Part shown: one piece after another, positions 53,513 through 62,602 of the stretch
Position numbering within the stretch: position 1 is the stretch's first letter
How the letters are laid out: every line of letters starts with the position of its first letter
Assembly: GCA_007692755.1 (NCBI GenBank)
Contig: REBL01000132.1
Coordinates: 1-64,000, forward strand
From: Nodularia sp. (in: cyanobacteria)
GTDB taxonomy: Bacteria; Cyanobacteriota; Cyanobacteriia; Cyanobacteriales; Nostocaceae
DNA: 64,000 nucleotides
Direction: 5' to 3'
The notes under the pieces: model-generated
The model's database searches: none
The model's input: only the letters and a program-made list of their open reading frames with translations
Told to the model about the DNA's origin: nothing
Position numbers and translations under genes: made by a program

Positions 53513-54213
53513 AGTTTTGAACATATCACCTTTAAGATAGATGCGTGAATTACTAGCGTTGCAGACGGATTAAGCAATAAGGGGTAGAGGACAAACAAAA
53601 ATAGGTGGGATTTTCCTCCTTCCTATTCTCCAATATTTAGATTTGTAAAGTTTTTTGGTTTTTTTTGCGGTAGAAAGATCAGTTAATCAGCATTTTTAGT
53701 AACAGATTAACATTATATTTTAACATCTTTTAATAAAAACTACACTAACCAAAAATACTCATAAAAACTGCCATGTCCTCTATTTCCAATACTTCTGGGA
53801 AAATTAATAAAACCTAAAACTCAGAAAATTTCCGCCGATTTGTCACAAACATGAAGTAATGTTACTCGATTTCGAGCGTTTTCCCAGGCAAAATCCTTGT
53901 ATGTAAAGGATTTGAGGTGGTTCTTATTCGGTCATCTTATTTATTCATAATTTGTAACGAATAAAGGATCTATGGCATTGTATAAACATAAGCTGAAGGG
54001 GTTAAATGACAGACAGAAGTCAAACAAGGCATCCATTTAATCAAGTTTGCCGATTTCTCATAAAATTACCCCAGGTTCTCATAATTGCTCTTTCATCTGG
54101 TGACAGGGAATTATGAGACTAACGAGAGAAGCGGTTTGATCCCCAGTCTGTTTTTAACCAGAAACATTGCCAGTTTTAATCTAGACATCTCACAATTTAG
54201 GAGATTAAAGTCC
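53513..54213 (+). promoter_or_regulatory. Long upstream leader/promoter region of the phycocyanin operon
   Basis: This 701-bp spacer precedes cpcB and must contain the cpc promoter(s). Long untranslated leaders are usual for cpc operons. The cpcB ribosome site AGGAG at 54199-54203 lies ten bases before the ATG. I do not see a feature that allows me to place the transcription start. An open frame entering cpcB from 54085 is not used, because CpcB homologues begin at MTLDVF. Confidence 0.6.
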
Positions 54214-54735
54214 ATGACATTAGATGTATTTACCAAGGTAGTTTCTCAAGCTGACTCCAGAGGCGAGTTTTTAAGCAACGAGCAACTAGACGCTTTAACC
54301 AACGTTGTTAAAGAAGGCAACAAGCGTTTAGATGTTGTTAACCGCATCACCAGCAACGCTTCAGCTATTGTGACCAACGCGGCTCGTTCTTTGTTTGAAG
54401 AACAACCCCAATTGATTGCTCCTGGTGGTAACGCTTACACAAACCGTCGTATGGCTGCTTGCTTGCGCGACATGGAAATCATCTTGCGTTACGTTACCTA
54501 CGCTATCTTGGCTGGTGATGCTAGTGTTCTTGATGATCGTTGCTTGAACGGCTTGCGCGAAACCTACCAAGCTCTAGGAACTCCTGGATCTTCTGTAGCT
54601 GTCGGCGTTCAAAAAATGAAAGACGCTGCTGTTGGTCTAGCTAACGATCCTAACGGCATCACCAAGGGCGATTGCAGCCAATTGATGTCTGAAGTAGCCA
54701 GCTACTTTGACCGTGCTGCTGCTGCTGTTGCTTAA
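54214..54735 (+). CDS. cpcB: C-phycocyanin beta subunit
   Basis: The 173-residue globin-like biliprotein has chromophore cysteines at Cys83 ([10 protein letters not shown]) and Cys154 (KGDCSQL), and the methylated asparagine position Asn73 (GGNAYTN). It forms the alpha/beta hexamers of phycobilisome rods and binds two phycocyanobilins. The codon use is strongly optimised (GCT, AAC, GGT), as expected for one of the most abundant proteins of the cell. It is the first gene of the cpc operon, with cpcA 79 bp downstream. Confidence 0.98.
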   Translation: MTLDVFTKVVSQADSRGEFLSNEQLDALTNVVKEGNKRLDVVNRITSNASAIVTNAARSLFEEQPQLIAPGGNAYTNRRMAACLRDMEIILRYVTYAILAGDASVLDDRCLNGLRETYQALGTPGSSVAVGVQKMKDAAVGLANDPNGITKGDCSQLMSEVASYFDRAAAAVA

Positions 54736-54814
54736 TATCAATAACAAAGTCCAACACCTAAATATTTAGGTAATCAGACCAAAAATTTACGAAATACCAA
54801 GGAGATTTTAGAAA

Positions 54815-55306
54815 ATGGTTAAAACACCAATTACCGAAGCGATCGCATCTGCTGATACCCAAGGCCGTTTCTTAGGCAACACCGAACTGCAAGCAGTTAA
54901 CGGTCGTTATGTCCGGGCTATTGCTAGCATGGAAGCTGCTCGTGCTTTGACCACCAACGCTCAAAAGTTGATTGATGGTGCAACCCAAGCTGTTTACCAA
55001 AAATTCCCCTACACCACCCAAACAGCAGGACCTCAGTATGCTGCTGACAGCCGTGGTAAGTCCAAGTGCGCTCGTGACGTTGGTCACTACCTACGCATTG
55101 TTACCTACAGCTTAGTTGCTGGTGGTACTGGTCCTTTGGATGAGTTCTTGATTGCTGGCTTGTCTGAAATCAACAGCTCCTTTGACTTGTCTCCTAGCTG
55201 GTACGTTGAAGCTATCAAATACATGAAAGCTAATCATGGTTTGAGTGGACAAGCTGCAAACGAAGCTGACACCTACTTTAACTACGCTATCAACGCTCTT
55301 AGCTAA
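54815..55306 (+). CDS. cpcA: C-phycocyanin alpha subunit
   Basis: The 163-residue biliprotein has its single phycocyanobilin site at Cys85 ([13 protein letters not shown]). It pairs with CpcB to form the rod monomer. An AAGGAG lies at 54799-54804, eleven bases before the ATG. Codon use is as optimised as in cpcB. A large hairpin follows, separating these highly expressed genes from the linkers. Confidence 0.98.
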   Translation: MVKTPITEAIASADTQGRFLGNTELQAVNGRYVRAIASMEAARALTTNAQKLIDGATQAVYQKFPYTTQTAGPQYAADSRGKSKCARDVGHYLRIVTYSLVAGGTGPLDEFLIAGLSEINSSFDLSPSWYVEAIKYMKANHGLSGQAANEADTYFNYAINALS

Positions 55307-55314
55307 ATAGTATC

Positions 55315-55439
55315 TTGCCCGGAGCAGGATGCAAGTGTTGGATGAAGTTAATGAACCTTTTGGGGTTCACCAGTCGCTCGTTTTGTCACACAAAAAGACT
55401 GTTCTGGCTCATCTAGCAGTTGAATCTCGCTCCGGGCAA
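55315..55439 (+). promoter_or_regulatory. Intercistronic stem-loop between cpcA and cpcC (attenuator/stabiliser)
   Basis: TTGCCCGGAGC (55315-55325) pairs perfectly with GCTCCGGGCAA (55429-55439), followed by ACTTTTATTT. A smaller stem GAACC/GGTTC lies inside the 103-base loop. The position suggests partial termination or 3'-end protection giving more cpcBA than linker transcript. Confidence 0.75.
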
Positions 55440-55525
55440 ACTTTTATTTAGCAAAGAAATAAAAGTTTGAGTAAAATCAGCATTCGGTATAAATCGCCGA
55501 AATGCAAATAAATAGGTGAAAAATC

Positions 55526-56386
55526 ATGGCAATTACAACAGCAGCATCTAGGCTCGGAACAGAGCCTTTTAGTGATGCACGTCGAGTTGAACTGCGCCCC
55601 AACGCCAGCAAGGATGAAGCAGAGGTTGTAATCCGCGCTGTTTATCGGCAAGTTTTGGGTAACGACTATTTGATGGCATCAGAACGTCTAGTTAGTGCCG
55701 AATCACTTTTGCGGGATGGCAATTCGTCAGTGCGCGAGTTTGTGCGGAGTGTTGCGAAATCAGAGCTTTACAAAAACAAGTTTTTTTACAACAGTTTCCA
55801 AACTCGGTTGATTGAACTCAACTACAAGCATCTTTTGGGACGCGCACCCTATGATGAAGCGGAAGTTGTTTACCACTTAGATTTGTATCAGAACAAAGGG
55901 TACGACGCGGAAATTGATTCTTATATTGATTCTCCAGAGTACCAAAATAACTTCGGTGACAGTATCGTTCCTTATTATCGTGGTTTTGATATTCAACCAG
56001 GGCAGAAGACTGTCGGCTTTACCCGGATGTTTCGATTATACCGGGGTTATGCCAATAGCGATCGCACCCAGGTAGAAGGTACTAAATCCCGTTTAGCGCA
56101 GGATTTAGCAAGTAATAAATCTTCTTCCATTGTGGGACCATCAGGAAGCAATGATAACTGGAATTATCGTGCTTCATCAGATGTCGCGCCCAAGAAGAAT
56201 TTAGGAAATGCTGTGGGTGTAGGCGATCGCGTGTACCGCATCGAAGTTACAGCAATCCGTGGTTCAGGCTATCCCAGTATCAGACGGAGTAGCACAGCAT
56301 TTATCGTACCTTACGAGCGACTCTCTGACAAGATCCAGCAAATTCATAAGCAGGGTGGCAAAATCGTCAGCATCACGTCAGCTTAA
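55526..56386 (+). CDS. cpcC: Phycobilisome rod linker (phycocyanin-associated, about 32 kDa)
   Basis: The 286-residue protein has an N-terminal phycobilisome linker domain (about residues 20-150, [11 protein letters not shown] and [13 protein letters not shown]) and a C-terminal CpcD-like domain (about 228-283, [11 protein letters not shown] and [19 protein letters not shown]). It sits in the central hole of phycocyanin hexamers and joins discs in the rod. The order B-A-C matches other Nostocales. Confidence 0.95.
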   Translation: MAITTAASRLGTEPFSDARRVELRPNASKDEAEVVIRAVYRQVLGNDYLMASERLVSAESLLRDGNSSVREFVRSVAKSELYKNKFFYNSFQTRLIELNYKHLLGRAPYDEAEVVYHLDLYQNKGYDAEIDSYIDSPEYQNNFGDSIVPYYRGFDIQPGQKTVGFTRMFRLYRGYANSDRTQVEGTKSRLAQDLASNKSSSIVGPSGSNDNWNYRASSDVAPKKNLGNAVGVGDRVYRIEVTAIRGSGYPSIRRSSTAFIVPYERLSDKIQQIHKQGGKIVSITSA

Positions 56387-56423
56387 GGTAGCGTTACTCA
56401 AAAAATACAGGAGATCAGAAGTA

Positions 56424-56669
56424 ATGTTCGGTCAAACCACACTTGGGGCTGGTAGCGTTTCTTCATCTGCAAGCCGAGTCTTTCGTTATGAAGTCGTAGG
56501 CTTGCGCCAAAACGCAGAAACTGATAGAAACCAATTCGATATTCGTCGCAGTGGTAGTGTGTTCATCACAGTGCCATACAGCCGGATGAACGAAGAAATG
56601 CAACGAATTAACCGCTTAGGTGGCAGAATCATCAATATTTCACCATTGAGCGCTGAAGAAGAAAACTAA
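56424..56669 (+). CDS. cpcD: Phycobilisome rod-capping linker (about 9 kDa)
   Basis: The 81-residue protein is a single CpcD domain (RVFRYEVVGLRQ near 18-29, then MNEEMQRINRLGGRIINI). It caps the distal end of the rods and limits rod length. I start at MFGQTTLG (56424), preceded by CAGGAGA; an open frame extends upstream into cpcC but homologues begin here. It ends ten bases before cpcE. Confidence 0.95.
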   Translation: MFGQTTLGAGSVSSSASRVFRYEVVGLRQNAETDRNQFDIRRSGSVFITVPYSRMNEEMQRINRLGGRIINISPLSAEEEN

Positions 56670-56679
56670 TTTTCACCGC

Positions 56680-57510
56680 ATGAACGAACCCAGTGCGTCA
56701 GAATATTCAGCAGAAAATGCGCCCCAGTTGACACCAGAGTTAGCACTCGCCAACCTGCAATCACCAGATTTAAGTCTCCGCTACTACGCAGCTTGGTGGC
56801 TGGGCAAATTTCGAGTTAGCCACCCAGATGTTGTAGATGCCTTAATTGCAGCGTTAGAGGATGAAGCCGACAGAACAGAAATGGGAGGTTATCCACTGCG
56901 GCGCAATGCAGCCAGAGCATTGGGGAAATTAGGTGATGCCAAAGCTATCCCAGGCTTAATTAAGAGCTTGGAATGCCATGATTTTTATGTGCGCGAAGCA
57001 GCAGCCCAATCTTTGCAAAAGTTGCGGGACAAAACTGCCGCCCCAGCCCTCATAAAAATGTTAGATGGGGGTGTTGCCCAGGCCGTGCAAGTAATGGGTC
57101 GCCCTCATCTCACCCAGCCCTATGAAGCGGTAATAGAAGCCTTGGGAGCTATTGGTGCAACTGAGGCTATTTCTTTAATATCACCGTTTTTAGAGCATGA
57201 AGTTCCAGGGGTACAATGTGCCGCCGCTAGAGCAATGTACCAGCTGACACAAGACCCCGTTTATGGGGATAGGTTAGTGAAAACTTTGTCCAGCAGTGAC
57301 CTGAAATTGCGCCGCTTGGTTTTAACGGATTTGGGTGCAATTGGATACATGGCAGCAGCAGAGGCGATCGCGATCGCTCAGGTAGAAAATAGCTTTAAAC
57401 TCATTGCCCTGAAAGGATTACTAGAGCATCAACTCATCCCAGAGTTAGATGTTTTATCTGTTTCTGACAATGCTATCCAGGTGATGAACTTGATGGATTC
57501 ACTTTTGTAA
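56680..57510 (+). CDS. cpcE: Phycocyanobilin:CpcA lyase, CpcE subunit
   Basis: The 276-residue protein consists of HEAT-like helical repeats (for example LRRNAARALGKLGDAKAIPGL and YVREAAAQSLQKLRD). CpcE forms a heterodimer with CpcF that attaches phycocyanobilin to Cys84 of CpcA. The gene lies between cpcD and cpcF as in other cyanobacteria. A heptamer array now separates it from cpcF. Confidence 0.95.
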   Translation: MNEPSASEYSAENAPQLTPELALANLQSPDLSLRYYAAWWLGKFRVSHPDVVDALIAALEDEADRTEMGGYPLRRNAARALGKLGDAKAIPGLIKSLECHDFYVREAAAQSLQKLRDKTAAPALIKMLDGGVAQAVQVMGRPHLTQPYEAVIEALGAIGATEAISLISPFLEHEVPGVQCAAARAMYQLTQDPVYGDRLVKTLSSSDLKLRRLVLTDLGAIGYMAAAEAIAIAQVENSFKLIALKGLLEHQLIPELDVLSVSDNAIQVMNLMDSLL

Positions 57511-57511
57511 T

Positions 57512-57553
57512 AATTCGTAGTTCGTAATTCGTAATTCGTAATTCGTAACTACG
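57512..57553. repeat. Heptamer array (TTCGTAA) between cpcE and cpcF
   Basis: About five TTCGTAA-type units fill the spacer inside the cpc operon, starting one base after the cpcE stop. It is the reverse-complement type of the ATTACGA array at 18778. Confidence 0.8.
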
Positions 57554-57590
57554 TCCTATGAATTATCAATCATGAATTGGAGCGCAGGAT

Positions 57591-58187
57591 TTGACTGATG
57601 AATTAATTCGTGCCGTCGCCCAGGCAGATACACCAGCCAACATGGTAACGGCAGTACAAAACTTGGCAGCAGCAAAAGATGTCGCCGCTATTCCCACGTT
57701 AATTGCGGTGTTTGGTTATAACAACCCATCCGCAGCGACGGTGGCGGCGGCAGCATTGACTGAAATGGGAGAAATAGCAGTACCACAATTGCTATCCCAG
57801 ATAGATGATTATAACTATGGCGCACGGGCTTATTCGATTCGTACTTTAGCAGCGATCGCAGACCCCCGTGCTATCGACGTTTTAATCACAGCCGCAGCTA
57901 CAGACTTTGCTCCCAGTGTCCGCCGTGCTGCTGCCAAAGGATTGGGAAATTTGCACTGGCATAAACTCGAACCTGCCGACAGGGAAACAGCGCTGAAAAA
58001 AGCATTGGAAACCCTGCTGTTCATTTCCCAAGACTCAGAATGGTCAATCCGTTATGCTGCTGTTGTCGGTTTACAAGCCTTGGCGAAAATACCTGATTTG
58101 CAGCAACCTATCCGGACGAGACTTGACCAAATGTTAGCCACTGATGACGAAAAAGCAATTCGCGCTCGTGTGCAGCTAGCTATTTAA
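57591..58187 (+). CDS. cpcF: Phycocyanobilin:CpcA lyase, CpcF subunit
   Basis: The 198-residue protein is a HEAT-repeat partner of CpcE (IPTLIAVFGYNNPSAATVAAA, SIRTLAAIADPRAIDVL). The start appears to be TTG at 57591: homologues begin TDELIR, no in-frame ATG exists upstream before a stop at 57573, and GAGCGCAGGAT precedes it. An out-of-frame ATG at 57572 gives an eight-codon peptide overlapping the start, which may couple translation. A weak start would fit a low-abundance lyase. Confidence 0.92.
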   Translation: MTDELIRAVAQADTPANMVTAVQNLAAAKDVAAIPTLIAVFGYNNPSAATVAAAALTEMGEIAVPQLLSQIDDYNYGARAYSIRTLAAIADPRAIDVLITAAATDFAPSVRRAAAKGLGNLHWHKLEPADRETALKKALETLLFISQDSEWSIRYAAVVGLQALAKIPDLQQPIRTRLDQMLATDDEKAIRARVQLAI

Positions 58188-58282
58188 ATCAGTGAACAGT
58201 TATCAGTTATCAGTTAGTAACTTTGAATTTCTGCGATCGCTGATTTCTGACTTACATATCATAAAACAAGGAAAAAGTAAAT

Positions 58283-59122
58283 ATGTCAATACCATTACTG
58301 GATTATTCATTTACCACGCAAAATCAGCGTGTAGAAGGCTACGAAGTACCCAACGAAGATACGCCCACCATGTATCGGTTAGCGGCTGCTACCTCAGATA
58401 CAGATATTGATGCCATTATCTGGGCAGCATATCGGCAAATCTTTAGCGAACACTTAATTATAGAAAGTAATCGCCAAAAATTTCTGGAATCTCAACTGCG
58501 AAATCGCGCCATTAGCGTCCGTGATTTTATCCGGGGATTGGGTAAATCGGAAGTTTACCGCACACAAGTAGCAGATATCAACACCAACTACCGCTTAGTT
58601 GACATCACCTTAAAGCGGTTTGTCGGACGCGCCGCCTACAACAAAGACGAAGAAATTGCTTGGTCTATTGTGATTGGTACAAAAGGATTACATGGTTTCA
58701 TCGATACCTTGTTAGACAGTGAAGAATATCTGCAAAACTTTGGTGATGACATCGTACCTTTCCAACGCCGTCGCTATAAAGACAGACCCTTTAACTTAGT
58801 TAATCCTCGCTACGGTTCATATTGGCGCGATCGCATGATGTTGGAATCTATCGGTGGTCGTACCTTCTACAACGCCCGCACCACAGGCTTTGCCAGTAAA
58901 CAAGAGATTCGTCGAGTTATTCCCGCCAACTTCATGAGTATGGCCGGGCAAATTCTCGCCCCTGAACTTAACTACCAAAGAACAGTAGCTACAGTCACCT
59001 CACAAATCAAAGATATCAAGATTCCTGACAACTCCCGCGAAATTGGTACTCCCCAACCAACCATGAAACCTGTCGCCGTTGCCCTACCTTACCGTTACAT
59101 CCCTGCAAATCCCACAAATTAA
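58283..59122 (+). CDS. cpcG1: Phycobilisome rod-core linker CpcG1
   Basis: The 279-residue protein has an N-terminal linker domain (about residues 15-190, [42 protein letters not shown]) and a basic/proline-rich C-terminal tail without a membrane helix. It fastens phycocyanin rods to the allophycocyanin core. The 279-residue length is the one I recall for Anabaena CpcG1. Confidence 0.93.
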   Translation: MSIPLLDYSFTTQNQRVEGYEVPNEDTPTMYRLAAATSDTDIDAIIWAAYRQIFSEHLIIESNRQKFLESQLRNRAISVRDFIRGLGKSEVYRTQVADINTNYRLVDITLKRFVGRAAYNKDEEIAWSIVIGTKGLHGFIDTLLDSEEYLQNFGDDIVPFQRRRYKDRPFNLVNPRYGSYWRDRMMLESIGGRTFYNARTTGFASKQEIRRVIPANFMSMAGQILAPELNYQRTVATVTSQIKDIKIPDNSREIGTPQPTMKPVAVALPYRYIPANPTN

Positions 59123-59531
59123 GACCTGAGTCATTACTTAAATATAGCGGTATGCATTTGAATGAAGTACATCATAGTCCCCTCCTCGCTTGCGGGGTTA
59201 CAGTGTACACACATCCTGAAACAAAGAGATTTTCCAGCCCTAAGAACAGAATTTAACTGGAAATCCAGTTCCCCTCCTCGCTTGCGCTACGGTGTACACA
59301 CAAGTCCTATCAATTTGCCTTATTACGTTTTGATCCCCCCTAGCCCCCCTTGAGAAGGGGGGAATTAGAATTAAAGTCCCCCTTTTTAAGGGGGATTTAG
59401 GGGGATCAAATCACTTGTGTGTACATAGTGGTTCCTCGCTTGCGAGGAAGGGCTAGGGGTGGGGTTCTTGTATCTCACTCAACCGATAACCGCTATAGTC
59501 AAACTCAAACAACTGATAACTGATAACTGAA
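59123..59531. repeat. Nested inverted repeats (MITE-like) in the cpcG1-cpcG2 spacer
   Basis: An outer 13-bp perfect inverted repeat TGTACACACAAGT (59293-59305) and ACTTGTGTGTACA (59413-59425) encloses an inner imperfect one. The inner arms are a TTTTGATCCCCCC-type arm at 59328-59351 and AAGGGGGATTTAGGGGGATC to 59410. A related CCTCCTCGCTTGCG...TGTACACACA unit occurs as a direct repeat at about 59183-59214 and 59272-59300. A 22-bp part is also found at 39205-39226. No credible gene lies here. Confidence 0.75.
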
Positions 59532-60275
59532 ATGACAATTCCTTTACTCGAATACAAACCCAGTTCCCAAAATCAGCGCGTTGCTGGTTACGAAGTCCCT
59601 AACGAAGATACTCCTAGAACTTACCGCATCGAAGACTGTGCCTTTGATAGTGAAGTCCAAGAGTTAATTTGGGCAGCCTATCGGCAAATTTTTAGCGAAC
59701 ATGAAATCCTCAAATTCTATCGCCAGACCAACTTAGAATCTCAGGTCAAGAATCGAGCCATTACCGTGCGCGACTTCATCCGGGGTTTAGCTAAGTCTGA
59801 AGCCTTCCGGAATTTAGTAGTGCAGACCAACTCTAACTATCGGTTGGTAGACATTGCCCTCAAACGGATTTTAGGTCGTGCGTCTTACAACAAAGACGAA
59901 GAAATTGCTTGGTCAATCAAAATAGCCACCCTCGGCTGGAATGGTTTTGTTGATGCTTTAATCAACTCCCAAGAGTATCAAAGCAACTTTGGTGACAATA
60001 TCGTTCCTTACCAACGGAGACGCAACAAAGATAGACCCTTTAATTTAGTCACACCCCGCTACGGTAACTACTGGCGCGACAAGTTAGAAGATGCGCGTTA
60101 TAAAGAAGGCGACATCAAGAACTTCATGGAATTAGCCAACTCCATCGAAATCAAGATGCTGAAATTTACCCCAGTTAACCTAGCCAGCGTTGAAATTCCC
60201 GACATGGCCAGAGATATCAACCCCCAAGGTATTCCCGTTTCCATCAATTCCAGCGCCAATTTCCCCGTGTGCTAA
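59532..60275 (+). CDS. cpcG2: Phycobilisome rod-core linker CpcG2
   Basis: The 247-residue paralogue shares with cpcG1 the start ([14 protein letters not shown]), the linker domain and [19 protein letters not shown]. The tail is shorter and ends in FPVC without a hydrophobic helix. It is another rod-core attachment linker. The length fits the CpcG2 I recall from Anabaena. It is separated from cpcG1 by an interspersed-repeat block. Confidence 0.9.
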   Translation: MTIPLLEYKPSSQNQRVAGYEVPNEDTPRTYRIEDCAFDSEVQELIWAAYRQIFSEHEILKFYRQTNLESQVKNRAITVRDFIRGLAKSEAFRNLVVQTNSNYRLVDIALKRILGRASYNKDEEIAWSIKIATLGWNGFVDALINSQEYQSNFGDNIVPYQRRRNKDRPFNLVTPRYGNYWRDKLEDARYKEGDIKNFMELANSIEIKMLKFTPVNLASVEIPDMARDINPQGIPVSINSSANFPVC

Positions 60276-60414
60276 ATTACTTCGGAATTAGCTCTACTTA
60301 TTAACATAATGGGGGAGAATAAGTAAAGCATCAGTGAGGATTTGAGGATTCAAACCTCCTTGATTTTTCCGAGCAGCTTTTTGTTTAAATTGTTAATAAG
60401 AGGAAGACAGCAGT

Positions 60415-61182
60415 ATGTCTCTGCCATTACTTCAATACAAACCCAGCAGTCAAAATCACCGAGTCGCCAGCTTTGGTGTCGCTGACCAGAATGAAGATAC
60501 ACCTTATATCTACCGTACTGAAGATGTCAGTTCTTACACTGATATCCAAAGCATCATTTGGGCAGCCTATCGCCAACTTTTCAGTGAACATGAAATTCTC
60601 AAGTTCAACCGCCAGAAGACTCTGGAATCTCAACTAAAAACTGGTTCCCTATCTGTGCGGGACTTCATCAGAGGTTTAGCCAAGTCTGAAGCCTACTATC
60701 GTTTAGTTGTTTCTTCAAACAACAACTACCGTTTAGTAGATATCACCCTCAAGCGGTTATTAGGCCGTGCGTCTTACAACAAAGACGAACAAATTGCTTG
60801 GTCAATCATCATTGCTACCAAGGGTTTTAGCGGCTTCGTTGATGCTTTAGTAGACAGCGAAGAGTACACCAATAGTTTTGGCGATAACATCGTACCTTAC
60901 CAACGCAAACGCATGGAAGGTCGTCCTCACAACTTGGTAACACCTCGTTACGGCGAAGACTTCCGCGAAAAAGTAGGTACAGTCGAAACAGATTGGCGCT
61001 TCACTTTGGAGAAGTTCTACACCCGCAAGTTCCAAGAAAAACGCCTCCCCGAAGGCGACCCCCGCAAATATGCGGACATGGCAGCATCTATGAGTGGCAA
61101 AGGCAACTACGCGCAAAAGTTGTCTGCATTTGATATTGATTATCTTGATGCAGTTCCTTACCGTGGTGGTAGCAGACGCTAG
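60415..61182 (+). CDS. cpcG4: Phycobilisome rod-core linker, CpcG4-like
   Basis: The 255-residue third paralogue keeps the linker domain ([46 protein letters not shown]). Its C-terminus is hydrophilic ([16 protein letters not shown]), so it is not the membrane-anchored CpcG3/CpcL form. I assign it to the CpcG4 position by length and place at the end of the operon. The assignment among paralogues is by recall only. Confidence 0.8.
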   Translation: MSLPLLQYKPSSQNHRVASFGVADQNEDTPYIYRTEDVSSYTDIQSIIWAAYRQLFSEHEILKFNRQKTLESQLKTGSLSVRDFIRGLAKSEAYYRLVVSSNNNYRLVDITLKRLLGRASYNKDEQIAWSIIIATKGFSGFVDALVDSEEYTNSFGDNIVPYQRKRMEGRPHNLVTPRYGEDFREKVGTVETDWRFTLEKFYTRKFQEKRLPEGDPRKYADMAASMSGKGNYAQKLSAFDIDYLDAVPYRGGSRR

Positions 61183-61218
61183 GATTTAATTTAAAATCTA
61201 ACGGTCTCAAATTTTTAT

Positions 61219-61306
61219 ACTGGGTCTAGTTTTTGCGTTGATGTAATGACGGGTTGGCAGTTTTTCTGTTAACTAGGCGTTGCGTTAAGTGAAAACTAGA
61301 CCCAGT
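61219..61306. terminator. Long-spaced inverted repeat after cpcG4
   Basis: ACTGGGTCTAGTTTT (61219-61233) pairs perfectly over 15 bases with AAAACTAGACCCAGT (61292-61306), enclosing 58 bases. The TTTT at the end of the left arm and its position after the last cpc gene suggest a terminator or a transposon-derived repeat. The downstream ATPase gene starts 38 bases beyond. Confidence 0.6.
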
Positions 61307-61343
61307 AGCTTTTAATATGGTGAAGGTCTCAAGGAGTAGTCAA

Positions 61344-62585
61344 ATGCTAAAAGAACTTCATTTAACGTCTGTTGGACCTGCTGCCAAATTTGATGTTGAA
61401 TTTGCTAATAGACTCAACATCTTTACTGGCGATAATGGACTAGGTAAAAGTTTCTTACTTGATGTTGCTTGGTGGGTACTCACTGGAAATTGGGTAGACC
61501 AACCGGCTTATCCCCAAAGAAATACAGAAGATTTACCAAAAATTATATCCAAAATTATCACTCTAGATGATGATGAAGGAATAAATTATTCAAGTCAATT
61601 TAATTTTACTAAACAAAAATGGCAAGATTTTCAATATGGTGTTCCCTTATTAAAAGGAGTAATTATTTTTGTTCGCGTTGATGGAAGTTTCTCTATTTTT
61701 GACCCTGCTCGCAATGATGAAGATGCGTATAATTTTACTCCATATACACTTTGGAATGGCTTAAAATCAAAAGGTAAAGTTGTTTGTAATGGTCTAATTC
61801 AAGATTGGGTAACATGGCAAAATCAACCACAAAAAACGCCATTTCAACTTTTATCCGATGTCATTAAACAACTTGCACCTCATCCTGATGAATGGATAGA
61901 AATAGGAGAACCAACGCGAGTATCTGTAGAAGATGTGCGCGACATCCCCACAATTAATCTTCCTTACGGTAATATTCCCATTACCCAAGCATCAGCAGGA
62001 ATGAAGCGGATTTTGGGACTTGCTTATTTGTTGGTATGGGCTTGGTACGAACACGAAAAAGCTTCTGAACTACGAAAGCAGGAACCGATGAATCAAATAG
62101 TGTTACTAATTGATGAAGTTGAGTCTCATCTGCATCCTCGCTGGCAAAGAGTTATATTACCATCTATTTTGTCAGTGGTAAATGAGTTACAGCCAAATCT
62201 GACAATACAAGTTTTAGTGACAACTCATTCTCCTTTAGTTCTTGCTTCCTTAGAACCAATTTTTGATGAAGAAGAAGACAAATTATTTTTATTTGAATTG
62301 ATAGGCGAGAAAGTTTCCTTGGATGAAATATCTTGGATTAAACAAGGAGACACAGTTGGATGGTTAACATCAGAAATATTTGGACTCAAACAAGCTCGTT
62401 CTCAAGAAGCAGAAACAGCGATTGAAGCCGCAGAAGCATGGATGCGATATGATGATATGAATAATTTTCCAGAACACTTGAGAAGCCAGCCACAAATTCA
62501 TCAGGAACTACAAAAACTTTTACCCGGACACGATCCTTTTTGGCCTCGTTGGATAGTAACAGCAGAAAAAAGAAATGCTGGTTAA
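61344..62585 (+). CDS. AAA15-type ATPase of a two-gene Septu/PtuA-like module
   Basis: The protein of about 413 residues has Walker A GDNGLGKS at residues 29-36, Walker B VLLIDEVESHLHP near 252-264 and the H-loop TTHSPLVLASL near 294-304. This is the RecF/OLD/SMC-like ATPase type paired with HNH nucleases in Septu (PtuA) and in Ec78-type retrons. I start at the ATG at 61344, which has AAGGAG eight bases before; an earlier ATG at 61317 lacks a ribosome site. The next gene follows by 17 bp. Confidence 0.78.
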   Translation: MLKELHLTSVGPAAKFDVEFANRLNIFTGDNGLGKSFLLDVAWWVLTGNWVDQPAYPQRNTEDLPKIISKIITLDDDEGINYSSQFNFTKQKWQDFQYGVPLLKGVIIFVRVDGSFSIFDPARNDEDAYNFTPYTLWNGLKSKGKVVCNGLIQDWVTWQNQPQKTPFQLLSDVIKQLAPHPDEWIEIGEPTRVSVEDVRDIPTINLPYGNIPITQASAGMKRILGLAYLLVWAWYEHEKASELRKQEPMNQIVLLIDEVESHLHPRWQRVILPSILSVVNELQPNLTIQVLVTTHSPLVLASLEPIFDEEEDKLFLFELIGEKVSLDEISWIKQGDTVGWLTSEIFGLKQARSQEAETAIEAAEAWMRYDDMNNFPEHLRSQPQIHQELQKLLPGHDPFWPRWIVTAEKRNAG

Positions 62586-62602
62586 TCAGGGGCAAAGTAA
62601 AT

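Noticed and set aside
58192..58410. Open frame of 72 codons at the start of cpcG1
   Set aside because: It begins in a TCAGTTA-type repeat and overlaps cpcG1 in another frame.
59162..59353. 63-codon open frame between cpcG1 and cpcG2
   Set aside because: It is made of interspersed repeat sequence, and the peptide is low complexity.
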